DNA of 64,000 nucleotides from Globisporangium splendens (taxonomy: Eukaryota; Oomycota; Peronosporomycetes; Pythiales; Pythiaceae): positions 120,516 to 184,515 of the forward strand of contig VFIW01000091.1 of NCBI GenBank assembly GCA_006386115.1. Direction: 5' to 3'. This document shows positions 1 through 11,000 of the stretch, piece after piece. The stretch's first letter is position 1. The number at the start of each line of letters is the position of its first letter. The notes under the pieces are model-generated. The model was not told the origin of the DNA, ran no database searches, and worked only from the letters and a program-made list of their open reading frames with translations. The translations under genes were made by a program, and so were the position numbers.

Positions 1-224
1 CAAGACTTTCCAAGAGCACTCCATTCGCGTTTTTGTGAAAGAACCTCGATTGGTAAGGCTACCCTTTTGCTTCAGCATGCTTTGTTTCCGTAAACTGATG
101 GTGAATTAACGTGCGTGGTACGTAGGTCGCTCCTGTACGCGAGGCATTTGAAGCTTGGAGTCGCAAATACAATCGCTCGCGAGTCTTTCCGATGGCTGTT
201 GCTACGCATGGTCGCGTGAATTGA
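1..224 (+). CDS. 3' end of an unidentified gene (two terminal exons, partial)
   Basis: Bases 2-52 read as 17 open codons ending at a good donor (GTAAGG at 53). An acceptor (GTAG, ending at 125) opens a final exon, 126-224, of 32 codons plus TGA, in the same phase. The visible protein tail is basic and ends in AVATHGRVN. It is too short to assign to a family. The gene is convergent with the dynein gene ending at 361, leaving 136 bp between the two stop codons. The start lies left of the window. Confidence 0.55.
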
Positions 225-360
225 TTCAAAGCTTCAAATTCAATGAAAATGAGCGCAAATGGAGAAATCTGGTTGAACAACTAGTGATTTGTATTGCAGC
301 GACAATGACTTTTGGTATGTAGCTCGAATACAACTCATACAAAAAATGGAATTCGCTTGT

Positions 361-2772
361 TTATGCCTTTGAAAGTGTTGCTGCAGCAAGAGCAGCAGCC
401 ACCTTTCCTTCAAGCAACGAAAGATCATCCGGTTGTGGGAGAGCGATCTACACAAAAGGACAAGGAACACTGTCAGTAAAAGTGTTGCCAGAAGAAACAA
501 CAATGCGATGCAACTGACCTCAGATGGAACTTCGTACACGTGCGATTTCCCGTCGGCATCGCCAACGATGAGGCTTTTACCGTCAGCCGTCCACCGAATT
601 TTGTTGAGTGCCTTGTCGCCGATCAACACTTCAACAGCAGGCACTTCGACATCCTTCAAGATATTCCAAATACTGACTGCACCCTTTCCGTCCGCGACGG
701 CAAACAGCGCTGGGTGGATGGACGACCAGCGCACATCGCAAATGTACTCGCTGGATGGCTCAAATGAAAAGACAGGCTCCTGTGGATGCTCGGTACTCCA
801 CAGTTTCACCGTGGAATCCAGTGACGAGGTGAGCAAGAGGCCATCACGATGGCCAGGAAGAAGCGGGTTGAAATGCATCGCAGTGACAGGTCCAAAATGC
901 GATCCATCCTTGGAGACTGCGTTCACGATAACTTCACGTGCCGTGCCGCCAGCAAGGTTTAGTCCGCCCTTGGCCTGCTTGTCTGCCATCAAGGTATCCA
1001 TGCTGCTGGTCTCGCTTGCGCCGCTGACACCAGTCTTGTTTTTCTGTTGGTCCAGTTTCGTGGAATACAATTTTCCTGCTTCTGTGCCGATGTAGAGTTC
1101 TTTGTTCTCCTTTCGGTGGATCGCAAACGAAGTCACAGACGCTTCCATTTTCTTGTCGGTCGCGATATTCACTGACGTGTAGTTCGACACAATGGAGAGT
1201 GCGATTCGTAGGTCGAGCATGTCGATCGGCTGTTGCAGCTGATCGATATTCCAGATGCACACGCGGCCATCGGTACTCGCAGAGATGAGGCTGTTGAAGC
1301 AAGAAAAAATGAGTAAGAACAAGAAGGTGAAACAAGCGGATTGACGTGCAAGGCGCCACTTACTTGTACGAGCTCTTGGTGCCAACAACCGACATCGAGT
1401 AGATTGGGTGCGTGTGGCTACACGACGACAGCGACGTTTTCTGGACTGGCGCTGATTTCGCGCGGGTATCCCAGATCACAATCTGGCCCGAGTACGTGCC
1501 TCCAAAGACCAAATGGCGATCAAACGGGTTGAAGCAGGCGCTGGTGACTTGCGAGTGGCACGTGAACTTGTACTCGGGTCGCGTCGGAAGTGCTGTGGAC
1601 CAGAGCAGCACGACGCCTTCAGTGATCGCCGACGTGTCCGTGAGCGCCGCGGTCGCCGAATTGCCCATTGTGTCCCACTCTTTCGTCGTCGAAATGTCCT
1701 TGTCCTCTTCTTCGAGGTAATCCCGCGCGGTGTAGGAAACAAGCATGAGCTCAGGGTAAAAGGGTGACACGTCGACATCGGTCACTGCGCGATGCTTGGT
1801 CCATTTATCGTCTGCAAACGAGAACAACTGCTTCAGTGACTCCGTCGTCTCTTCCGTGAGCAGATCGGTCTCCACGGTGGCTCCATAGTCGATCATGATG
1901 TCGTACTTGGTCGTGCTCGTCAACGCGCGCTCGATGATGCGCGACGCCTTCGTGAGGAACGCTTCCATGCTGTCCGACTGCAGGATCTGCTTCTTCTCGT
2001 CTTCAGAGAGCACTGGCGCATCGGTCGGCATGTCTGTGTCAATCATCAGATTGCGACGAGGGGACACCGGCAACGTCACGTCGGAGCTGTGCGCACGCGT
2101 CTTCACGGGCGAGTGCGAGGCGTCCACGTCCATATCAGTAGCTCCGTCCTAAAGTATAATATTCACACCACGGAGTTCATCACTTAAAGGGATGCAATAC
2201 AAAAGCGATGAGATGGATCCAACGTACGTCCTTGATGTAGATCTCATGCTCCAAGGTGATGTCCGTCTCCGTGTGCTTCGTGTACGTCTCCACAAGCGTC
2301 GGCTGGATATGCGTTTCCGCCACATTGTTCACCTTTATACAAAGTTAACACCACATTATAATCAGCCGCCATATACGACCACAACGCACACAATACGCCA
2401 CGTACTGTGGAGAGCGCCGAGAGCTTTTCCGCAAGCGAGAGCGTCGCAGGCGCGCTTTGTGCATCAGCCGCACCGCCTTCGCCACCACCGCCTACCGCTG
2501 AGGAGCTGTTGAGGATGTTCTGGATAAAGTCGTCGAACTTGGTCTCCTGCTCGTCGATGGATCGCGTCACGAGCTCGCTCGCAGCGGCACTGCCGCTTTC
2601 CTCGGCTCTGTAATATGTTATCAAGGTGACGGCGTTAAGAGGTCTGTAGAACAGCGCATGCATGAAGCTAAGAGACAAAGTACCGGATCGAGGCCTTGCG
2701 CTTGCGGATCTCTTCGAGCTTCTTGCGCTTCGCCTCGAGCTCCGCCGCGTGCTTCGCGCGCACAGACTCCAT
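361..2772 (-). CDS. cytoplasmic dynein intermediate chain (WD40 protein)
   Basis: Cargo-binding and scaffold subunit of cytoplasmic dynein. Six exons join in phase: 2772-2684, 2607-2406, 2332-2228, 2148-1364, 1290-519 and 447-361, giving 679 aa, a normal length for the family. The N-terminus is a short charged helix (ELEAKRKKLEEIRKRK), the family's dynactin p150-binding type of start. A Ser/Gly-rich linker follows, then the conserved stretch ending LEHEIYIKD. From about residue 240 WD40 repeats run to the end (VVLLWSTALP, QIVIWDTRAK, RVCIWNIDQL, TVKLWSTEHP, AVSIWNILKD). The last exon adds a short alanine-rich helix. Donors are GTACTT, GTACGT, GTACGT, GTAAGT and GTCAGT; introns are 71-79 nt. 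The start is the only ATG that yields the charged N-terminal helix. The helix and linker fit the cytoplasmic rather than the axonemal type. Confidence 0.9.
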
Positions 2773-3168
2773 GTTTCCCACAGTGCAATTTCAATTCGGC
2801 TCTCGATTGCTCCAAAAGTAGCTCTCCCACAATGCATTGTCCGAGTACCAGTGTAAACACAGGAGATTATTGTTTGCCTTCTTAAATCAGTTACTCACAC
2901 TAAATGTTTAATTTTACTACAGTTAAAGTCGACAAAACCCTTTTAAAAAAGGGAACCTGCTTCCATAATGGTAGACGCATTATGCAAGGCTAACTACATC
3001 TCTTTTCTCAATTCATTTCATTCAATTCATTTACTCCGCAATTCAAAATGCACGCTACAATTCAAGACACGCGTGGCTCAGTAAGATACTTTATCACTTC
3101 TAAGAGGGTTTTCGTGTCAATGAAACGGTGTCACACATATCAGGAATAGCGCCAAAGAAGCCACGCAA
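2773..3168. other. divergent intergenic region with a candidate oomycete initiator
   Basis: About 400 bp between the start codons of the dynein gene (left) and the beta-helix gene (right). It is AT-rich and has no open frame of note. At 3012-3033 a run of TCATT/CAATTCATTT copies resembles the oomycete initiator (TCATTYYNCAWTTT-like), 135-155 bp before the right-hand ATG. The assignment rests on motif resemblance only. Confidence 0.3.
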
Positions 3169-4692
3169 ATGGCGACGACCAGCTCTTCCTCCAGTGCGCT
3201 GGCGTCCGTGGGGCTGCTGCTCTCCTGCGTCGCGCTGTCGCTCGTGACGTCCGTGGCGGTGCATCTCTACTTCCACGCAGCCGAGGCAGCGGCGCATTCC
3301 GACGTGCTGCAGCACGAGAGCGAGAGCGACGCGAAGAGCTCCGAACGAGCAGTTGAGAATGAGAATGCGAGTGCTGCTGTATCTCCTGATGCGCCGGGAG
3401 CTTCAGTTGTTGTGTCAGATGTACATGAGGATGAAGACGAAAAAGAGTCCTTGGAGAGCGACGAGCCTGCGCCTGTGGAGCAAGCCGAGAGTGCGCAACC
3501 GCAGCCGACGATTGAGCTCCGCCATCTGCCAGCTGACGACGTACCGGAGACACTGCGCATTGATGCGTTCATTGCACCGGAGCATCAACAGCACTTTGAG
3601 CACGCGACTATTTTCAAGGAGTGTGCGCACGTGTTCGCCGTGCTGGATGCGATTCACCCGTATTTGGTCAAGTTCTTTGACGAAAGCGCATGGATGCAGG
3701 CGTCTGTTGACAATGCACGCATCACGATCTTGAAGACGTCTGCGAAGCGAGACAAAGACGGCAGATGCCTTGATGAATCCGACGATGGCGAGTCTAGTGA
3801 AGACGACAGCGTGAGCATCAGCCACCTGCAGCGGCGACGCTCTTCGCGCAGTCGCTCCCACTGGCGGCTGCCCGACTGCATTGATCCAGAGGACAACACA
3901 GAGATCCTGCTGTATCCGGGAGTCAACTCGCACACGTTTGCTCCAGAAAAGATCATCAACCTCCCGTCAGGCAGTACTTTATCCCCGGGCAGCTCCAAGT
4001 CCCCCACAACGACACCACGGTCGCCAACTGGACGCCGCTACTCGTATGCACGGTCATCGCTCTCCATGGACTTTGACGCAGATGAGAGCCGCCTGCCGAA
4101 GAAACGCATCGTGGTGTTGCCCGGAGCGCTCATTCTTGGAGGCACGTTTGATGTCTCGGATGGCTCAGTCTTCATCGGCAAGAACGTCCGCATCGAGCCA
4201 AACGTGTACATCAAGGGACCAGCGGTCATCGGCGAAGGAAGCACAGTGCGAGGTGGTGCGTACATCCGCGGAGACGTGATCGTTGGCCAGAGTGTGGTGC
4301 TGCGTGGAGAACTCAAAAACGCACTGATCTTGGATCATGCCGAGTTGTGTCATCCAGGATACTGTGGCGACAGTGTCTGCGGCGTGAAGAGCCACTTCGG
4401 CAACCAAGTCACCACAGCGAACCTCAACTTGTTTTCTTCATCCAGTTCCGCAAATCTAACGATTGACGTCAACGGTCAGCGATATGACACGGGGAGAAAG
4501 AAAGTCGGCGTGATCTTGGGCGATCACAGCCAACTCGGCTGCTCGACTGTGACGGATCCGTGCACTTTGCTTCACCCGAACACGATCGCGTACCCGCTTT
4601 CACGGCTCCGGAAAGGCATCTACGGTCCAAATCAGATCATCAAGAACAAGCCCATGGAGAAGGGCGTGCTGGAGGTTGCACCGCTGCGATAA
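3169..4692 (+). CDS. membrane-anchored left-handed beta-helix (hexapeptide-repeat) protein
   Basis: A 507-aa protein from one uninterrupted exon. Residues 10-33 form a hydrophobic segment after a Ser-rich N-terminus, so it is probably a signal anchor. Residues 35-110 are acidic and low in complexity; residues 205-305 are Ser/Arg/Pro-rich. From about residue 308 a hexapeptide-repeat beta-helix runs to the end (ALILGG, SVFIGK, RIEPNV, PAVIGE, GAYIRG, VIVGQS, VVLRGE), then KVGVILGDHSQLGCSTV and IYGPNQIIKNKP. This is the fold of the C-terminal acyltransferase half of GlmU and sugar-1-phosphate nucleotidyltransferases. No nucleotidyltransferase domain precedes it. It may be a membrane-tethered acyl- or acetyltransferase-like protein, or a non-catalytic beta-helix; the substrate cannot be read from the sequence. 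The ATG at 3169 is the first that includes the whole hydrophobic segment. Confidence 0.8.
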   Translation: MATTSSSSSALASVGLLLSCVALSLVTSVAVHLYFHAAEAAAHSDVLQHESESDAKSSERAVENENASAAVSPDAPGASVVVSDVHEDEDEKESLESDEPAPVEQAESAQPQPTIELRHLPADDVPETLRIDAFIAPEHQQHFEHATIFKECAHVFAVLDAIHPYLVKFFDESAWMQASVDNARITILKTSAKRDKDGRCLDESDDGESSEDDSVSISHLQRRRSSRSRSHWRLPDCIDPEDNTEILLYPGVNSHTFAPEKIINLPSGSTLSPGSSKSPTTTPRSPTGRRYSYARSSLSMDFDADESRLPKKRIVVLPGALILGGTFDVSDGSVFIGKNVRIEPNVYIKGPAVIGEGSTVRGGAYIRGDVIVGQSVVLRGELKNALILDHAELCHPGYCGDSVCGVKSHFGNQVTTANLNLFSSSSSANLTIDVNGQRYDTGRKKVGVILGDHSQLGCSTVTDPCTLLHPNTIAYPLSRLRKGIYGPNQIIKNKPMEKGVLEVAPLR

Positions 4693-4913
4693 ACAAGTTA
4701 ACATAGCTAGAAACAAGAAACAAACGAAGATATAAAGATGCCACTGTATAAAACGATGAATCAATAGCGCAAGAATGACTCCCCACGAGAATTCATTTGT
4801 ATTCGCACGTTAAGTAATCACGTACCCAGTCATCTTTGCACTGTTTTCTCGGAAACGAGTCGCTCGACCATTGTCTGCAGCGTCCGCACTTGTCCAGATA
4901 ATCTCGAGATCTC
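4693..4913. other. convergent intergenic region with an open extension of the LRR-IQ frame
   Basis: Lies between the stop codons of the beta-helix gene and the LRR-IQ gene. On the minus strand, the frame of the latter stays open for 27 codons beyond its TAA (4913-4833, then TGA at 4832-4830). Those codons keep a leucine heptad pattern (see findings). Confidence 0.4.
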
Positions 4914-7594
4914 TTACGATTGCAGCTCTATCATGGTTTGCATTAGGTTCACGGCTTTTCGGATGTTCTCTGGTTGTTCAGGGCGACAGATGGCCTCCTT
5001 ATTCGCTACGATTCGACCTCGCTCCCATGTCATTTCCCGAACTCGATATCCTCGCCACAAACTCTGTTGGACAGAGGAAAAAATGCATGAACTCGATAAA
5101 TTGGCACAAACATCAAGGGATCGCCAGGGATGACCTTACCTGGGTACGAATGACAGCGACCTCTATTCTGTACTCCAAATAGCGTCGGAATCTTGCCGAG
5201 CTCCCCCATATTTGAACCATGCCTTGCTCTTGAGCTACACAAACCCGTTGAAGCTGCTTCACGTCAGCGCCAAAATGGGCAACTGCATTGACAACTCGAG
5301 TCTCCAATTGCCACGCAGGAGCAGGAGAAATACTTGAGCATCTTTGTCGTCTTAGTGCCAGCAGAGAAAACCCAAGGATCTCGTCTCGATTCTGTACAAA
5401 GCTTTTCCAGCCTTGTTGGATCCGCGTTGCTGCCTGGTGCAGCTTTCGCCACTCTTTGAGGTGAACGCGAGTAAGACGGCCACGCACAATCCTCTGCAAC
5501 GTCTGTACATGGATGTGCCAGACTACTAGCTCCGCTGCGCGATCGTGAACATCTAAAACAAGCCGACAGGATGAGCAATGATGGAACGCGTATTTTCCTT
5601 GTCAATGCTGCTTTCTTCGACGACATCACTGCGTTACGGCTCGTCGCGTTCGCGCTTGTCGAAAACACCTCTGTATCCGCTTTGCTGCAACTTCGCGAAT
5701 CATTTGCTCGCGTTTAATCCAGACCTGCAGGAAAACAAGGTGCAGCTCAATCAACCAGATAGTTGGCAGCCTCGAAAACGAAAATAGACATGCTTGCTAA
5801 CCTTCATATACTTGCGCATCGTCGAGACTTGCTCTTGAAGCACTTTCACTTGACCTGCCAGATTCTGCGACTCCACGCCTGACGAAGAGGGAGATGGCTC
5901 TCTACGATGACCATCTGCTGCTGAGTTGATCTGAGGCTTCTTCGCCGGACCAACCTCTTTCGGTATGTATGAAAGCTGTGGAACTGATACTTGTTTGTGA
6001 CGACGATAGCGCTAAAGCCGATGGAGGCGACACAAGAGGAGGAGGTGACGGTGGTAGCCGCAATGACTCTGGAGGCGAATTATACTCTGGTCTTGCAGCT
6101 CGTTGATCTGGACGCCCAGCTCGTGCGCTCACCGAAGGGTGCGTTTGTTGGAGTCCAACACTAGTTGGCGGTGCTATCTGACCCAGGTCATGTCCATCCT
6201 GCGACGATGATCGCTCTCTCAGCATCTCTCGCTGGAGTCGGTCTTTTTCTCTGTCCTGCTGCGCCTTGCGCTCCCCTTGAATGCGTTTCCACATCTCCAT
6301 CTTGCTCTCTTTCGAGAGTGCAGTTGATGACGCTCCAGGTGCCACCATCGTCGGATTGCTTCCATTACTATCTTCTGCAGCAACAGGAGCTACTGCTGTT
6401 GATACGACACCAGGTTGTGGAGGTGCAGGGGGCACCAGCTCTTCGACTCTGAACCGATCCAACTTGATTGTAGACTCCGCAATGGCTTTGCGAGTCATCG
6501 GAATTGGCGACTCGGTCTGCTGTGGAATAGCACCTGTCCGGAGAAACTCGGTCAGCATTTCTTCATCTCCCTATTGGAGCGCTTGCTGAATCGTCACAAG
6601 AGTGGCTCAAGGAACGACGAAGGCTTCTCTTCTTGAACGAACCAGCGGATCCCTGCATTCTCCCACGTCGAATGCCAACGATGGGAAGAGATTTACCAGC
6701 AAATACTCGAGTTTCCCGCCGCTTCGTTGCAACTGAGCCACCGCAGGGTTGCCCTCTACATTGAGACTCTGTAGCTTGGGTAAGTGCAGCCCCAGGCTGC
6801 CGATGCCGCACATCTAAGACAAACGCACGATGCGAATCCGGTAATGCCATGTTAGTATGCGCATGCGGTGTGCATACACTTGGGGAGTGAGTATACCTCG
6901 TGGATTTGGTTCTTGGCGATCGACAAGCGGCGGAGGTTTTCTGGGAACAAAAGTGGCACGGACGACGGCGAAAAGGCTTCCAGCAAGTTGCTCGATACGT
7001 CTAACAACTAGCAACGCGATACAAATAGCAAGCTTTTTACAATTACATGGCCCTAAAGATCATCCAGGCAGCGTCAGGTGGAAGGTACCTCGAGCGTGTT
7101 CATCGCACCAAATCGCGGCCACTTCGTGATGTTGTTGAACGACGCGTCCAGCACCGCCAACTCGCGGTGGCCCTTCAATGCATCGAGTTGCGCGATGCTG
7201 TTCTCGGACACATTCAGCACTCGCAGCACTGGAAGCTTGGCCAATGCATCCACAGACAGGAGGTTGTTCCGCGACACATTGACGCTCTCGAGGCGTTGCA
7301 AAGCCTGGATCCCGTCCAGCGACACGATCTTGTTGCTCGACAGATCCAACTACACATATCAAGGCGCAAAGGCATATTAAACGCCACTAAATGGAGCTAA
7401 TGGGGGAACACTCAGTCCTGACGCACCTGGTTCACGTGCTGGAAGCGGCCGATGTCCTGCACCTCGATGATGCGGTTCTACGCAAAGCTGAGCGCGTACT
7501 CGTCGTCGTCACCGCGCTCCGCCTGTCGCGCGATGTCGTCCGAGACCTGCGCGAGACTCGAGATACCCTGGCGCGAGAGATCGAAGCGGTCCAT
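4914..7594 (-). CDS. LRR and IQ-motif protein, CEP97-like, with an in-frame stop (possible pseudogene)
   Basis: Nine exons were inferred: 7594-7427, 7349-7089, 7007-6897, 6813-6643, 6570-6133, 6011-5802, 5724-5638, 5552-5140 and 5063-4914 (about 670 codons). Exons 1-4 encode leucine-rich repeats (LDLSSNKIVSLDG, LNVSENSIAQLDA, LDASFNNITKW, LDVSSNLLEAF, LSIAKNQIHE, LNVEGNP) followed by an LRR-cap-like stretch. Exon 5 is a charged/proline linker, exon 6 ends in a coiled coil, and exons 7-9 carry IQ motifs (AAKRIQRCFRQ, AATRIQQGWKS, IRTQSLWRGYR). N-terminal LRRs followed by IQ and coiled coil is the layout of CEP97/LRRIQ proteins, which act at centrioles. Two defects: codon 39 of exon 1 is TAG (7480-7478) within LSFA-stop-NRIIEV, where LRR spacing predicts coding; and exon 7 to exon 8 does not join in phase (one base off). 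These could be real lesions or sequence errors. Confidence 0.6.
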
Positions 7595-8069
7595 TCGTGC
7601 GGCTCACTCGCCATGCCCGTTTGTTTGTGTGCATGTGGCTCTTCAAGAAGGAGCTGTTCGCGACTAAGTACGATATGTTGATACTTGTGGACTGGTGTCA
7701 TGTGTCGAGTGGGTTGGTGGTGTGGATATTTACAGTCGACTGACAAAAGACACTGGGAAAATACAGATAGTTTACGTTTTTGTGACAAAGCTACTATTGC
7801 GGTTCAGCACAGTCAAGTTGCTCGCTCTACCGGTAATGAAACCGGTATGCCGATGTCTTTGTGGCACTCCTCGCACTAGCGAGACCAACATTTTGAAAAA
7901 GAAAATACGGCAAAGCGTCTCCATCACCAAGGGGCAAGACGAGCGCACTGCCTACGACCTGGACGCGCGGACGGCGACAACGACGGACGGCGTTTAATAA
8001 CAGCAGCACTGGGCTGTGCTCGTGTGATAGTAGCTTTTTAAGCGGTGTGCGTGTGCATATCCGTGCGAA
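7595..8069. promoter_or_regulatory. shared (bidirectional) promoter region of the CEP97-like and CEP135-like genes
   Basis: 475 bp between the ATGs of two divergent genes for predicted centriolar proteins. No coding frame continues through it. I could not pick out a convincing initiator for either side. The arrangement would suit co-expression. Confidence 0.4.
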
Positions 8070-11000
8070 ATGGCGACGTCTGTGTCCTCGACGTCGTTTG
8101 CCAAAGACGTCGATGGCGCCATCGACGTGCGCGGATTCGGAGACCTCCAGGCGCGATTGCGGTCAATGTCCTATCGCGAGGTGCGTAGTATGCAAGTGAC
8201 AGGAGGCTACGCATAGGGTGGAGGCAGTTATGCTGCTTGTGTATTGATTCGGGAAGCTCAATATGGTGTTTGTGTTGTTCCCGGTATAGCCCGTCACGAT
8301 TGAGAGCGTCCCGTTGGTGAAGCGATTACTATCGGATTTCTTGCATGCAAGCGAGGTGAAGGAGCAGGTGGAACGCGCGCTTGAGAAATCGCAACGTGAG
8401 GCGCTGGAGCTCTCGCAGATCATCCTCCCGCTACGCAAGGAGAACGCCAATCTCACGCGCGAAAACAATAGTGTGAGACCAACTCTGTTTTTGTGTGTTG
8501 ATTATGTGGATTGCTTCCGCGTCTAACCTGCATCGCGTGTGATAGCTGCATTTAGAGGTCATTCACCAAGAAGAAGCGATTGCGGAGCGAGAGAAAGCGT
8601 GCGATCTCCAGCTCCAAGGGCTTCAGGACGATATCAAGAGACTCCAGTTCCTGAACGGTCAGAAAGCGCAACAATGTACTCGGAAGGTATGAAAGTGGTT
8701 ACACAAACGAAAACGCTGCTGTTGCATTGTTTAAAATGGACGATTGTTTCTCGATTCGATAGGAGCAAGAAGTTTCCAAGCTGCAGATTCAGCTAGAACG
8801 CCTCATGTCTATTGGCGCAGATGCGTTTCGAAGGCAAAGTGGAGTCGACACATCGGTGAGTGTGTTTATTATACGGACTATTTGGTAGTGATATGAGTGC
8901 TAATGTTCGTATTTGTTCGGCAATGGCTTCACTCGTCCCCAGTCCATTGAACTGAGAGGCTCGGGTATCTTTTCGTCATCAGAACACCAGCAGAAGCCAC
9001 CTCGGAAATTGTCGTCTGAAAGTCAATCGAATGGTTTGCAGAACGAGCGCATCCAAGATTCGCAGATCCTTTTGAAGCTCCACGAGCAAATCTCGCAGTT
9101 GACGAGTGAGAATCAGAAGTTGCAGCTCCAATGTGATGGTTTTACTGAAAAACTGAACAAGCGGGAGCAGGAAATCAGTCGCCTGTCAAAGCTTTCGCTT
9201 CAAGCGGCAAAAAATAGTGACGATTCGACACGAAAAGCGCGAGAGCAGGACCAGCTGTACGAGAATCAAGCTTTGCAAGAAACTGTGAATTTGCAAGTGG
9301 ACCAGCTGCAGACACAAGTCGACTTGCTCAATGACCAGGTTGCAAAGTATGAATCCAGATTGAAGGAAGCGCAAGACCAAATCAGGGGCAACAACGATCT
9401 CGCGGAGAGACTTCGGTGCGTGATGATTTTCCCGCCTGCATTGCTTTTTTTTTGTGAATTATTGAAGGTGGGTTCTAATGGGGTCTATTTGTGATGTGAG
9501 CAGGCAAATGAAAGGTCTCAACGAAAAGTATTCAAGTGAGCTACGCTCGCTTCAATTGAAGTATCAAGCTCTAGAGGAGGAGCACTTTCGCGGCAATGAT
9601 GCTTCGCAGAAGGTTTCAAGGACGAATGAAATGCAATCTTCTCTCATTTCAAACGACCCGAAGGTGGATGAGCAACTCGGTGCGCTGAAGGAGCAAGTTG
9701 CAAGCCTCACTGCCCAGAGAGATCGCCTTGAAGACGCACTCCGGGCCACACATTACGATAAAATATCGTACACGAATGCGCTGTCCAACGCAAACTCGCA
9801 CAATCGGGTGCTAGCGAACGATCTGGCTCGCGCCGAGTCGAAACTCACGGAATTGAGTAGCAACCACGCTAAGCTCCAGCAATCTCTTGCGGATGTTAAA
9901 GCTACGTTGGAGTCGCAGACGCGGGAGGTTAAAGTCCTGAGAGAAAGTTTGAAACAAAGCGAAGACAACCGAGTTCTTGAGAGTGAGAAAAATGTCTCTC
10001 TTCACAGAGAGCTTCGAGCGATGGACAAGGTATTATCACAACGAGATGAAGAATGCCGAGCACTCAACTATTCGCTGTTGAACCAAAAAGCTGAAGTTGA
10101 CCGCCTGACCAGTAAGCTAGAAGCGATGAATAACTCGATCGCCAATGACGAAGACTCGGCGAGTCAGCCAAATTCTACACGAAAGTCGCTTTTTGCTCAA
10201 GAAATCAAATGGTTGGAAGAAGAGCGACAAGAGCTGCGTCGTGGGAAAGAAGAACTCATGCTTCAGGTGATGAACGTTGAAGAAGAGCTGCAAGTGGCAA
10301 AATCTTCTGCTCAAAAAGTCGAGTTAGACAAACAGAAACTGGCTGAGAAACTTGACGTGTCTACAAAACTGCAAGCCAATTTGGAGAACATGCTAGAAGA
10401 CAAGAAGAAAGAGTGTTTGGAACTCGAAAACCGACTTGCTGAAAGCAGGGAACGAATTCGTGAAGTCCAAGGACAGTACAACCAATCCCAAGTGCTCTTG
10501 CATCGTGCAGACGACACGGAGAATGAGAAGATTCAAGTTCAAAATGAAGCGCTGGGATTGAGGAAGCTTGTCGAAGAGCTACGCGATGCCAACGCTAGTT
10601 TGAAAAATCGAATCGAAAACGAAGATGTGCACGCGAACCGCCTGGAGGATCAAATGACCAAGATGAACGACGACCTGACTCTTTTACGGAAAACAAACAG
10701 TACTCTGGAAAAAGAGCACATCGAGTTGAAAAGAAACTACGAAAGTGTAATGAGTGACCTTCGAAATTCTCGCCAAGTGTGCAACCATTACCAAAACGAG
10801 TACGAAAAACTGGCAAAGGAGCTACAGAACCAGCAGCACTTCTTGTCCTCTGAGGTAAATGCTCTGCATTCGAGCCAATCATCGTTAGCAGAGTTGAAGA
10901 GCCAAGTCAGACAGCTACAGAGTGAGCTGGGTTTGAAACAGAATACCATTCATCAATTGCAGACTCGCCTTGATCAAGAAAAGCTGAGCCTCAAGACAGT

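Noticed and set aside
433..1095. A 220-codon plus-strand frame opposite the dynein gene
   Set aside because: It is the antisense of conserved WD40 exons, has no motif, and the minus-strand splice sites and repeats account for the region.
6571..6642. Two in-frame stops (TGA, TAG) in the LRR-IQ gene near 6.6 kb
   Set aside because: They fall in a 72-bp intron with a GTTCGT donor and an AATAG acceptor that joins exons 4 and 5 in phase.
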